NCBI GenBank assembly: GCA_004335835.1
Contig: RWJK01001718.1
Location: 847 to 62,332, forward strand
From: Scenedesmus sp. ARA3
Lineage: Eukaryota > Chlorophyta > Chlorophyceae > Sphaeropleales > Scenedesmaceae
DNA length: 61,486 bases
Reading direction: 5' to 3'
In this document: positions 32,312-41,727 of the stretch, piece by piece
Numbering within the stretch: position 1 is the stretch's first letter
How the letters are laid out: every line of letters begins with the position of its first letter
Program-made: the position numbers and the translations under genes
Notes under the pieces: generated by a model
The model's database searches: none
The model's input: the letters and a program-made list of their open reading frames with translations, nothing else
What the model was told of the DNA's origin: nothing

Positions 32312-33278
32312 GCCGCGGCCGCGGCAGATGTGATAAGCGTGCCAACAGCTGCGCCATCGTGCAAGTGCAATCCAAAAGCCAAAAGATGGATTGTGTGTCT
32401 GCATTTGCCGCTCGCGCAGGAACTGCAGGATGCCAGTTTAGACACCCCTGAGCATCAATTGGAACGGCAGAGCGGCTTGCTGCATGCCAGCACAGCACTC
32501 TTGAGCATGACACTTGCAAGCAAGCTGGCGTCACCTTGAAGGTCAGCGGCCTGCCGCGCTCATAGCTGGAGTCAAACACCACGTTGTTGCTGGCCAGACG
32601 CCCCGTGTAGTGGCACCTGCGCAGCAGTGCAGCACAACACGTTCACTTCGGCGGTTTGGCGTCCACGCCATGGTTCCTTCAATGTGAAATATGTGCATGC
32701 ACGCAACCAGCTGCAATCGTGATGTGCACATTTTGGCGGCGAGGTACCCGCTGATATGCTGCGTTGTCATGCAACATGAATAATGTGCAGCCCCATCGTA
32801 GCCCCAAAGGCAACACGCCAGCACTGCTAACGACACCTGCTCAAAGATCCCATCTGTGGCATTACTACAGAAAGCGCAACATATTTGCACCGCGATGCAC
32901 ATCTATGCATTGTCTTTGCACTGCGATGCGTCAGCAGATCACTGCTGTTGAGCCTCACCTGATGAGGGCACCCTTGGCTGGCTCAGGCCCCTCCCCCTCC
33001 TTGGTGTCACAGTACTGCAGCCCACTTGGTGAGGTAATGAAGTCACATGTGGCAGCAGCAGCAGCAGCAGAGCCTGCAGGCAGCACCGTCAGGCTGCTCA
33101 CAGCGCCAGCAGCAGCCAGCAGGGACAGCACCGCATCACGCCTGCTGCTGCTGCTGGAGCTGCCAGCTGGTGTAGATGCTGATGATGCCTGCACACTGAC
33201 AGCAGGGGTGCAGCGCTGCTGCCTGACTGGCCTGGGTGAGCAGACTGCACCCTGCGCCTGCGGCAGGCATAAAAACAT
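30921..33278 (-). CDS. FKBP-type peptidyl-prolyl isomerase, thylakoid-lumen type
   Basis: Six exons: 33278-32959, 32616-32535, 32267-32214, 31798-31747, 31296-31232, 30947-30921; phases close and give 199 aa. The last exon codes only VELLGKRR and the stop. The N-terminus is a plausible chloroplast transit peptide. It is followed by twin Arg (residues 46-47) and a hydrophobic stretch (DAVLSLLAAAGAVSSLTVLP) ending in an Ala run: a Tat lumen-targeting signal. The FKBP domain shows ITSPSGLQYCDTKEGEG, CHYTGRL, VVFDSSYERGRPLTFKV, VIQGWDLGILG, PPMKEGGKRALLIPAALGYG and GVIPPNSDLLFEVELL, including the usual pocket residues Tyr, Phe, Asp, Trp. Known role: prolyl isomerase or scaffold in photosynthetic complex assembly; the exact member is not assignable. 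ATG 33278 is the first in frame, but TGCCGCAG just inside it could be an acceptor for an upstream leader exon. Intron 3 contains a 160-base gap. Confidence 0.87.
31657..31722. repeat. Dispersed repeat copy A (inside FKBP intron 4)
   Basis: It shares TCCAGCATTGCTTGAAGGTG and diverged flanks (TGTGCATxTAC...GCCTA, then a CTTTxxACAGC-like run) with 37352-37420. The core is identical over 22 bp. Confidence 0.7.
31808..32027. repeat. CAG/CTG tract running into an assembly gap
   Basis: A pure CAG run (sense CTG for the FKBP gene) from about 31808 to 31867 is followed directly by 160 undetermined bases (31868-32027). The gap lies wholly in FKBP intron 3. The true repeat length is unknown and probably longer. 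Confidence 0.92.
32071..32104 (-). repeat. Copy of the FKBP exon 3 end and donor
   Basis: It matches 32212-32246, the true exon 3 end (GWDLGILGTE followed by GTGAG). The sense copy reads GGCATTCTGGGCAGTGAG then GTGAG. It lies 142 bp into intron 3 and keeps the donor. Confidence 0.77.
32271..32312 (-). repeat. Sense CTG tract before the FKBP exon 3 acceptor
   Basis: About 13 CTG units on the sense strand end at GGCTCAG, the acceptor of exon 3 (32267). On the plus strand it reads CAG. Confidence 0.9.
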
Positions 33279-34136
33279 GTCTGATGCTTGTGCTCTCGGT
33301 TAGCTGAAACAAGGACATCGTGATTGACGTGTGCCGCACTGCTATTGGCCTCCTTTGGCAGATACCACATGGGTGCACCCACCTGCCACGTGGCAGTTTT
33401 AGGCGGGTGCGCTGCCAGTGCTGCGGATCTGCTGACAATGTACATGAAACAGCAGCAGCTGGAAAACCATTACGGCTTTTGTCAGGCTTATTTGCTTGCA
33501 ATGCCACGCCTGCTATGTGAGGCTGCTGTTGGTGTGATCACAGCTGCTGCCTGAGGTGATGCACGCTGTATCACCTTGCTTGCAGCTGGGCAGGCTGCCT
33601 TGGTCCTGCCTGCAGCAGAACGGTATTACAGGGTCAATCAATCGTCAATGCGAGGTGGGTGCACGGCAAAGGTTTGCTGACAAACACGCACTTGCTGTGA
33701 GCATGGTGATGTGAGTCCGAGGACTTGTTGTGAACACCGGAGTGATCTGCAACACGCTTCAACACAGTTGACGGAAAACGTGAAACTTTGGTTTCGTTTG
33801 GGGCATTGCTGTGGCCCATCCCGGGCGACAAAGTCAAGACCTGCGCCCTGTTCCGTAACACACCTGGCCCGTGAGCCTTCTCACCATTGATGAATACTGC
33901 TGATGCTGTCAATAGCTTGAAATCATGAATCTAGTGTGTCTTGCTTGGTTTGTCTGCGTCGCATCTTGTGTGAGCTACGTAGGCTACTGCTGGCTGACTG
34001 TGCAGTCACTACTGCTGCCACTGCTGCTGCTGCTGCCGTCACCGCAAAGGCACTAAGTCCCTGAGTTACTCCTTTGAATTTGAACAGCAGCCAATCAAAA
34101 CTAAATATCAAGATTAGTTGTTTTCCGAGTGTCAGA
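33279..34136. promoter_or_regulatory. Shared upstream region of FKBP (-) and DNMT2 (+)
   Basis: 858 bp between divergent starts. It may include an FKBP leader exon, since an ATG at 33445 opens a short frame. No defined element recognised. Confidence 0.5.
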
Positions 34137-36199
34137 ATGGGCCTCACTGCCCTGGAGTTCTACTCTGGCATAGGCGGCATGCACTACGCCCTCCAGCTGG
34201 CAGCGCCAGCAGCAGCAGTGCTGGATGCCTTCGACATCAACCACTCAGCAAACAGATGCTACGAGCACAACTTTGGCAAGGCGCCTAAGCAGGTGAATGT
34301 GGTGATTGGGATGCGTGCTGAGTTTGAGATGCCGGCAATGTGCATGCCACAAGCATGGCCATGGCAGCTGGGTGTCCAGGCCTTACTGCCTTGAGAGAGC
34401 GGCATCACAGCCACAACAACAACGCCATCATCACAAGTGTAACGCCAGTCTGCATCGAAATGGAGCTTGCCCAAGCCCTGCACAGCACTGCCACAAAACA
34501 AACCAGGATGCAGTTTTACGGCGACAAGGGTTGTCAGTGAACGCAGCCCTCCCTGCAGCTGCTGCTGCCCTCTGAGCAGCTGCAGGATACATTCAAACAC
34601 ACTACTTCCTGCAGGTCGACATCGAGCACATGACAGCAGCGCAGCTGGACGCGTATGCTGCTGACCTGTGGCTGCTGGCCCCGCCCTGCCAGCCCTTCAC
34701 GCGCCAAGGAGCACAGCTAGGGGCGCAGGACAACCGCAGCCGCAGGTACTTACATACTCGCACTGGCACTGGCACTAGCTTGACGGCAGTAGCAGCTGAG
34801 TGAAAATGCTGCTGCGTCTAGCTGAATCCTACTACCTGCTTATGGTGGATGTGCCATGTGCTTGCTTGCTCACCCGCCTGCCACCCAATTTGATCACCTC
34901 CTGCCTCCTGCCATGTAGCTTGGCGGCGTGCCTGCCATCTCTTATGCTCACCATCCCGTACAGTACTGGTATGCTGCTGAACCATCTGCTGTTGACAAAT
35001 ATGTGTCTGATGTTTGCTTCCCCGCAGCTTTCTGAACCTGCTAGACCACATCCCTGCCACGCTGCTGATCCATCTGTTGTTGTTTGTCTGTTTTTGTGTA
35101 CCCCTGCAGCTTCTTGAACCTTCTGGACCGCATCCCTGCCATGCGCAGCCCCCCTCGCTTCCTGCTGCTGGAAAATGTGGTGGGCTTTGAGGCCTCAGAC
35201 ATGCAGCAGCTGCTGATGCAGTGCCTGGCTGGTGCGGGCTACCACGCTGCTGAGTTCATGCTGACGCCGCTGCAGTACGGCATCCCATACAGCAGGCCCA
35301 GGTGCGATGACGCAGCACCTGGCAGCAGTGGCACATTGTCTTGCATGCAAAGCTTCACCTGGTTGCGAAGGTGCAGCACACGCTGCAGGCATCCCATAAA
35401 GCAGGCCCAGGTGCGTGTTGCGTAGTCCGCTGATGCAGCACTGGCATGCAGTCACATTCTGTCACGCATGTAAGCGCTTTGCCTGGTTGCTGCGGTGCAG
35501 CGCACTCTGCAGTACGGCATCCCATACAGCAGTTGTAACTTTACTAAGCCTAGAACTTCTTTAATACAGCAGGCCCACGTGTGCATGCACAGCGCTGGAG
35601 GCAATGACGCATTGTCACACATGTAGGCATTTCGCCTGGTCACAAACATTGTAGCTCAATGGTGCAATGTACAACTGGTCAACAGCAAGCTTACTGCCGC
35701 CTGCTGTATGTGCAATCACCATCAATCACAAGCTAAAGCAATGCGACACAAACGTCTCCTGTGTATGCTTTGTGCAGGTACTTCTGCCTGGCGAGCAAGC
35801 AGCCCCTGCCTGTTGTGCTGCCAGCCAGTGCGCAGCCCTGCCAATGCACACCGTCGCTGCTGCTGCAGCTGAAGCAGCAGCAGGCAGACACGCAGACGCT
35901 GACAGCAGCTGCCCAGCAAGTCATGGTGAGACATCACTCGAGCTGTGCAGCGCAGCAATGTGACTGCTACAGGTTGGTCATCGCCGCATCACCATTGTTG
36001 CACACGGCATGATCCTCGCAGCGGTCATCTGCAACATACATGCAGGCCTACTGCATGTAGCTTATTTGCGTGGCAGCAGCGGTCCTTGTAGCAGCGTTGC
36101 GTCTGCTCAGTTTCCAGTGCTGCTTTGCTTGGACTGCAGGCAAGCCATGTCATGTATGTGCAGTCCATTGGCGAGTACCTCTGGGGCGCGCAGCCAGCT

Positions 36200-36243
<44 letters not shown>

Positions 36244-37170
36244 ACAGCACTTGCACAGCCACAGCCCTCAGCTTCAGCAGCAGCAGCAGTCGGTGGCAGC
36301 ATCTGATTGCAGTCGCCGCCCTCAGCCAGCTGCTGCTATAGCTCCAGACCTCCTAGCGGAGATGTGGGTGCCAGATGCGGTGCTGGCGCGGCATGCGGAA
36401 GTGGTGGATGTTGTGAGCAGCGCCAGCTGCAGCTGCAACTGCTTCACCAAGGCATACGGCAAGCTGGCCAGGGGAGCTGGCTCTCTACTGGCGACTGTGG
36501 AGGACCCTGGCAGTGTGGACCCCAGGTGGAGGCTGCTGGGGGGCACAGGTGCGACATGCAGCAAGGGACTTGACGCCATCTTTTTTTCAAATAGTGCTGA
36601 TCGTTTTTGCTGAGCAACATTGTGTTTGGGTTGCTGACTGTTGTGAGAGTGGGCATAGGCTCAACGTTTGTGTGTTCCATCACACGTGCTGCGTGCTGTG
36701 CAGGCAGCTTGGTATACGAGGGCTACCCCAACTGCCCTGAGGCAGCCAGCAGCAGCAGCTGCTGCAGGCCAACTGCCTTCTCCACCACCAGCAGCAGCGG
36801 CAGCAGCGGCACAGGAGGTGCAGCAACTGCAGAGGCCGATGGCAGCATCACAGCTGCGGATGCCACACAAGCAGAGCAGGCATGTCCTGCTGTGAATCTT
36901 AATAAAATATCTGCTGCTGCAGCGCCCCTGCGTGCATTTGACAGAGAGAGCTTAGCAGCAGCATGGCAGCAGCTGCGCCCGCGCTACTTCACGCCAGCTG
37001 AAATTGCTCGTCTGCATTCCTTCCCCCAGCAGTTTGGCTTTCCTGGTGACATGACGCCACGGCAGTGTTACAAGCTGCTGGGTAACAGCCTGAGTGTAGC
37101 AGTGGTGGCAGACCTGCTCAGGTTCGTGCTGCTGTCGGGCAGCCCTGACGCCTCGGCTGTTGATGCGTAA
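34137..37170 (+). CDS. DNMT2: DNMT2/TRDMT1 tRNA cytosine-5 methyltransferase
   Basis: Six exons: 34137-34292, 34615-34745, 35110-35301, 35778-35925, 36140-36548, 36704-37170; phases close and give 500 aa (animal DNMT2 is about 390). Methyltransferase motifs are all present: motif I EFYSGIGGMHYAL; motif IV APPCQPFTRQG with the catalytic Cys near residue 77; motif VI LLENVVGFE; QYGIPYSRPRYF; the Dnmt2-specific CFT tripeptide near residue 310 in CFTKAYGKLARGAGSLL; and the C-terminal RYFTPAEIARLHSFPQQFGF ... YKLLGNSLSVAVVADLL. Known role: m5C38 methylation of tRNA-Asp, protecting tRNAs from cleavage. Extra length comes from a Gln14 tract (residues about 230-243) plus His/Gln-rich stretches before the CFT motif, and a Ser/Ala/Gly-rich insert after it. 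Intron 3 is a tandem array of exon-junction copies; intron 2 holds a copy of the exon 3 start. Confidence 0.94.
35021..35062 (+). repeat. Copy of the DNMT2 exon 3 acceptor and start
   Basis: CCCCGCAG then codons FLNLLDHIPAT at the copy, versus CCCCTGCAG then FLNLLDRIPAM at the true exon 3 (35110), 82 bp apart. Four of the six differences in these codons are synonymous. Reading on from the copy to the true exon would shift the frame. Confidence 0.84.
35270..35645 (+). repeat. Three-unit tandem array across the DNMT2 exon 3 donor
   Basis: Units start with CTGCAG at 35270 (true exon end), 35383 and 35507. Each carries ATCCCATA(C/A)AGCAG-like sequence, and each has a later CCTGGTTGC-like or CCTGGT block. 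Units 1 and 2 keep CAGGCCCAG|GTGCG, so unit 2 offers a second donor. In unit 3 the junction reads CAGGCCCAC|GT and is degraded. Unit length is about 113-140 bp. Confidence 0.84.
35524..35572 (+). mobile_element. 31-bp insertion between 9-bp direct repeats
   Basis: ATACAGCAG occurs at 35524-35532 and again at 35564-35572, enclosing 31 bp that are absent from the other two array units. The insert includes TTTACTAAGC, resembling a branch-point consensus, and a short pyrimidine run. The flanking duplication looks like a target-site duplication. Assignment as a mobile or introner-like insertion is inference; a local slippage origin is possible. Confidence 0.45.
36199..36242 (+). repeat. CAG tract coding Gln14 in DNMT2
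   Basis: Pure CAG repeat within exon 5, translated as polyglutamine in the insertion before the CFT motif. Confidence 0.93.
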
Positions 37171-38355
37171 TGGGGGTGCTATGCTCTTCTTTGTCATCTT
37201 TCGACCAGTGACTAGGTTACATGTGGGGCAAGGGGCATGCATATGTCGTGGGGATGGTGTGAGCCTCTTACCCGGCATTTCTGGTGAACAGGGATGCACA
37301 CACCATCGAATGCTGTGAGTCATCGGTGGGGCGCACAGCCGCCCCTCCTCGTCCAGCATTGCTTGAAGGTGCGTGAATGTGCATGTACTGCCTATTTCGT
37401 CCTTTCACAGCCGATTGCATCATCAATCATCAGTGCTGTGTCTTGATTGACATCAACATGGCGATGATGACTGGATGTTTTGCTGGCACAGCATGATGCC
37501 TTCATACTAACCACTTGTGGTAGTACAAATCAGCTTGCCAAGTGGACACATTCTTTTATGGCCTGTGCGCAGGCACCACAACTGCTGCAAGTAAACATAA
37601 TAAGTAAACATATGTACGGCACTACTACAATACGGTTACACAAGCAGCAGCTGGCGAAACTGCATCGAAGGTCAAGAATATTTCAGGATATGCTATTGTT
37701 TTCCAGTTTGTTCAGCCTGCGGCGCTGTATGCACAGTGTGCGGCAGGTCGTTCGTGCGTGTCACCCCGCTGCCCTAGTCCCGCGTCCCTAGTGGGTGGCA
37801 CCGATACCGGCATACATAGGCGGCATCTGACAGCTGTGAATAGTGTTGCTGCGGCACAGCGGTCCTGCCGAAATGGTGTTGCTTGACAGCTCATCAGGCA
37901 CATGTGTTGCAGCCAGCCTTTTCCAGGCTGGGTGGTGTGAACATGCTCAGTCACAAAAGAAAGGTAATTTGATGTTTAAACTTTGACCTGTTTCGAGAGG
38001 ATCTTTTTTTCGCGTGTGAGTCAGCCCTCCTAGACCCTGCACATTCGTTTTTGGACATCACCTTACCGCAAGCATGTGTAAAGGTCATTCACGTATGGGC
38101 ACAAGTGTATAACATGACTTTTAGCATGCAATTACACGCGCATTAACCATTCTGCGAGCTGTTTAGGTTGATGTGTTTACTGCCGCTTGCAGTTTTTGGC
38201 GGTACTAGCACAGAGTGCTGCATTTAGTGATAGATTCTGATGACTTTAGCTGTTTTAATATACCTGTGAGAAACACCAGGCCCCCTCAGCAGAGGCAGTA
38301 GCGGGTTCAATCGCCTACGCGCGTGTTGCCCGCGGGGCTCCTGGAAAGCTCACAA
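37171..38355. other. Intergenic region between DNMT2 and the MYB gene
   Basis: 1.2 kb with no supported ORF. It contains dispersed repeat copy B (37352-37420) and the expected MYB promoter. The stretch 37950-38270 is AT-rich. Confidence 0.6.
37352..37420. repeat. Dispersed repeat copy B (downstream of DNMT2)
   Basis: Shares a 22-bp identical core beginning TCCAGCATTGCTTGAAGGTG with 31657-31678, in the same orientation, plus weaker similarity in about 45 bp that follow. Confidence 0.7.
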
Positions 38356-41334
38356 ATGCCGGTTGGGGCTATGTGGACACCGGAAGTAAGTTTCTACTGG
38401 CCAAGCGCCAAGCTGCTGGCTTGCCTATATTCCAATGCTGACCGAGGGCAGCAGTACTGAGCAGGCAATAGCCAGTGCTGACGGGTTGGCTTTGCACACA
38501 GGAGGACGACAGGCTCGCTCAGCTCGTTAACATTCACGGACCAAAGAAATGGAGTCAAATTGCTAGCGACCTTGGCACGAAGGGCAGCAAGCAGGTGAGA
38601 CCCCTGTCAGAGTGTGTCCATCCATGGACCAGCCCACCGCACAACAAGGTGCACAGGCTCACAGCTTTCCGCTCACCTTGCAGTGCCGACGAAGATGGAA
38701 GAACTTCATCAGCTTGGAGGAGCGCAAGCAGGGTTCCTGGACCCCAGAGGTAAGGCCCAGGGGCGATAGGCAAGTTGCCCAGTCAGAGGGGCTGCAGGGG
38801 GCTTCTTGGCGTTACACCAATACCCCTGTACGCTGGCCACCAGGCTGCTTTTGCAAGGATTTCATGCGTTGCGCGCTGACTAGTGAATGGAGCACTGCGC
38901 CGCCAGCCAGCATGCAAGCCCTTCCAGCACTGGTTCATCACCAGCCCAGCACCTATGCTTTCTCGTCTTGTACCTCTTCCTGATGATATTATTCATCATG
39001 CTGCACCTTGCAGGAAGACGCTATGCTGGTGGATGGCCACCGGCGCCACGGCAACAAGTGGACGCTCATCGCCCAAGAGATCGGCGGCCGCACAGACAAC
39101 GCGGTCAAGAACCGCTGGGCAGCGCTGGAGAAGAAGCGGCGCGGCGATGACGGCCTGTCCGGTGCTGCTGCTGCCGCTGCCGCTGGCAACTCCGGCATGG
39201 CCATGATGTACATGCCGCCTGTGATGCGGCCCCAGAACGACCTGCTGGGTGTGCGCAGGGTCATTGCCAAGGACCAGCCGCGCCACAGGAGCGCGCAGCA
39301 GCTGCAGCAGCTGCAGCAGCTGCAGATGCAGCAGCTGGGCGGCATGCAGGCCAGTGAGGGGCCCTGGGCCATGGAGGAGGTGCAGCAGAGTGACCAGCTG
39401 CCGTATGCGATGCCGGCAGTGACAACAAGCATGGTGGCGCCAATTCCAGGTGCGTGCAGCTTGCAGGACACCAACCCAAGGGCTATTACTTTGCTGTCAT
39501 GTGCTGCTGCTGTGCTACTACGTCCTTGACTATGACAAGGACAATGCAGGCACTGTAAAGCACAGCAAATAATGGTTAGTGTGATAAAACAGGAAAGGGA
39601 AAATTGCAGAGATAGAAGAGACTTTGAGTAACAGCAGGGTAACAGCAGAGTTACAGCGTGATAACAGCATACCTGTGACTGTAAGCTGCAAGCCAGCGCA
39701 ACATACTGAGCTGCCCCCAACACACTTATAACATCCTACTGACAACCATGCAACCTCTTCCTCCGTCGCTGCTCTTGCTGCTGCTTCCTGCAACTGCAGA
39801 GGCCCCTATTAGCAGCATGCCCATCCGCAAGCCAGACCTGATAATCAACATCCCCGGCGGCAGCACTGCAGCTGAGCCGCAGCTGCCATACAGCCAGAGG
39901 CAGCAGGCAAACATGGAGTTCAGGGGGCAGCAGGTGCGCAAGACATTGCTGCACTTGCACCACGCTGCCTGACTACAATGTCGTATGTTCTAGACCCTCT
40001 GTCATCAGCACAGACATACTGCACAGAAGAGCAGTCTCGAACATTTTCAAACGTGCTCCAGACAACCGGAGCCTTGACAGCGCTGATGTATGCATGCTCC
40101 TCGGTATCACTGACCAGTTGCTGCCTGCCCCGCCTGTGCCCTGCTCAAACCCCCCCCNCCCTTGCAGGAGCTGCAGATGCAGCAGCTGCCAGGCCTGGGC
40201 ATGGAGCTGCCCCCAGCGGCGATGCGCGTGGATGACGACTCCCTGCTGAGCACCAGCAGGCGGGCAGCGCCAGGTGGCCTGGCCTCGCCCAGTGAGCCCG
40301 GCGCCATCAACAGCCTCTGCAGGTACCTCTGTAGCGCAACGCCAAACGACATGCAGCAGCAGCAGCTGGGCGGCGGCAGGCACACGCCGCCCCCCTGGGC
40401 AACCCGAGGGCTGGAGCAGCAGCAGCCACCTCCCCAGCAGCTGCTGCCGCCGCCACCAATGCTGCAGCAAACCCTGCTGCACCCAGAGCAGCAGCAGCAG
40501 CAGCAGCAACAGCCTGTGCACATGCACATGCAGATGCAGTACCAGCAGGTGCCAATGACAGGCCAGATGATGGTGCCGCAGCAGCAGCAGCAGCAGCAGC
40601 AGCTGCCTATGATTCCTGTTCAGCCCAGTCATGCTCTGCTGCAGCAGCAGGAGCAGCGCCAGCACTCGCCACACATGTCACAGTATGCGCCACCACAGCA
40701 GCAGCAGCAGCTTGGCAGGCAGCTGGTGCACATGGGGTCTGGCGGACATGACTTCAACCAGCCCCAGATGCAGCTGGTACATGCATCACCCAGCATACCA
40801 AGCAGTGCTGGTAGCAGCAGCAGCATGCACCAGCAGCAGCAGCAACCGCCACCGTACCAGCAGCAGCACCAAGGTGCCTTTGCAGGCAGCCACCAGGTGC
40901 CTCAGAGCAACATCCCTGCTGCTGCTGGACTGCAGCAGCACGGTGGCATGCTGCCGCCACAGATGGCGCATGGCATGGGCAACCAGCAGCAGCAGATGCA
41001 GCAGCAGCAGCAGCAGCAGATGAGGTATGCTCCACCTGGCTGGCACATGCAGCAGCCGCAGCAGCCAGCCCAGGCCTACGGCAGCCCCCGCATGGTGCCC
41101 GTGAATGTTGCGCCAGCTGGCGCTGGCTACATGCCGCCTGCCATCAGCAGCGGCATGCCGGCGATGACTCACCATCACCATCACCAGCAGCAGCAACACC
41201 AGCAGACGCCGCCACCTCAGCAGCTGCCGCCTGAGCAGCAGCAGCAGCAGCAGCCCAGGGGTGACGATCCACCCAGAGGAGCGTGGGGCCCAGAGGAGCT
41301 GCGCCAGCTGCTGGACATCCTAGGAGATCCCCAG

Positions 41335-41365
<31 letters not shown>

Positions 41366-41727
41366 CGTCGCTGCTGCAGCACCACCCACACCTGCAGCAG
41401 GGACTGTGTGGCGCCGGCTCGATCCCAAGCAGTGCTGGCATGTCGCCGCATGTGCCAGAAGAGGAAGTGGAGCAGGTGAACAACGGGCATGGGCACAGCC
41501 ATGCTGGGCACGTGACCTGCAATGTAGTGGCTGGGCCTGACCTGCGGTCCTGTCAGCCCACCATGCGTGGCAATGACGCGTCCTGTGCACCTGGAATGCA
41601 GGGAGTGGCAGCAGGCGTGACAGCAGCAGGGGACAGCCGTGAGGGCTGCCATTTAGGAGCAGGGCCAATGCAAATTGCAGGGCAGGTGGTGCAGACAGGA
41701 GCGCCTGCAGCTCCTACATGCCTATGA
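38356..41727 (+). CDS. R2R3-MYB transcription factor, FLP/MYB88-like, with Gln-rich tail
   Basis: Six exons: 38356-38385, 38502-38594, 38684-38749, 39014-39449, 39800-39933, 40168-41727; phases close and give 772 aa. The R2 repeat is MWTPE|EDDRLAQLVNIHGPKKW ... KQ|CRRRWKNFISL. The R3 repeat is SWTPE|EDAMLVDGHRRHGNKW ... GGRTDNAVKNRWAALEKKRR. Each has the three spaced aromatic residues, and the RTDNAVKNR(W/F) helix matches FLP/MYB88 and other atypical R2R3 proteins. Only two repeats are present. Residues from about 250 on are low-complexity Gln/Pro/Met-rich, a probable activation domain, with many CAG-coded Gln runs. Near the end, DPPRGAWGPEELRQLLDILG may form a helix. Known role of the plant relatives: cell-cycle and division-fate control; the target in an alga is unknown. 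ATG 38356 is the first in frame. Introns 1 and 3 interrupt the two repeats at the same codon. Confidence 0.87.
40158..40158. other. Single undetermined base
   Basis: One N lies in a C-run just before the exon 6 acceptor of the MYB gene. It does not affect coding. Confidence 0.95.
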
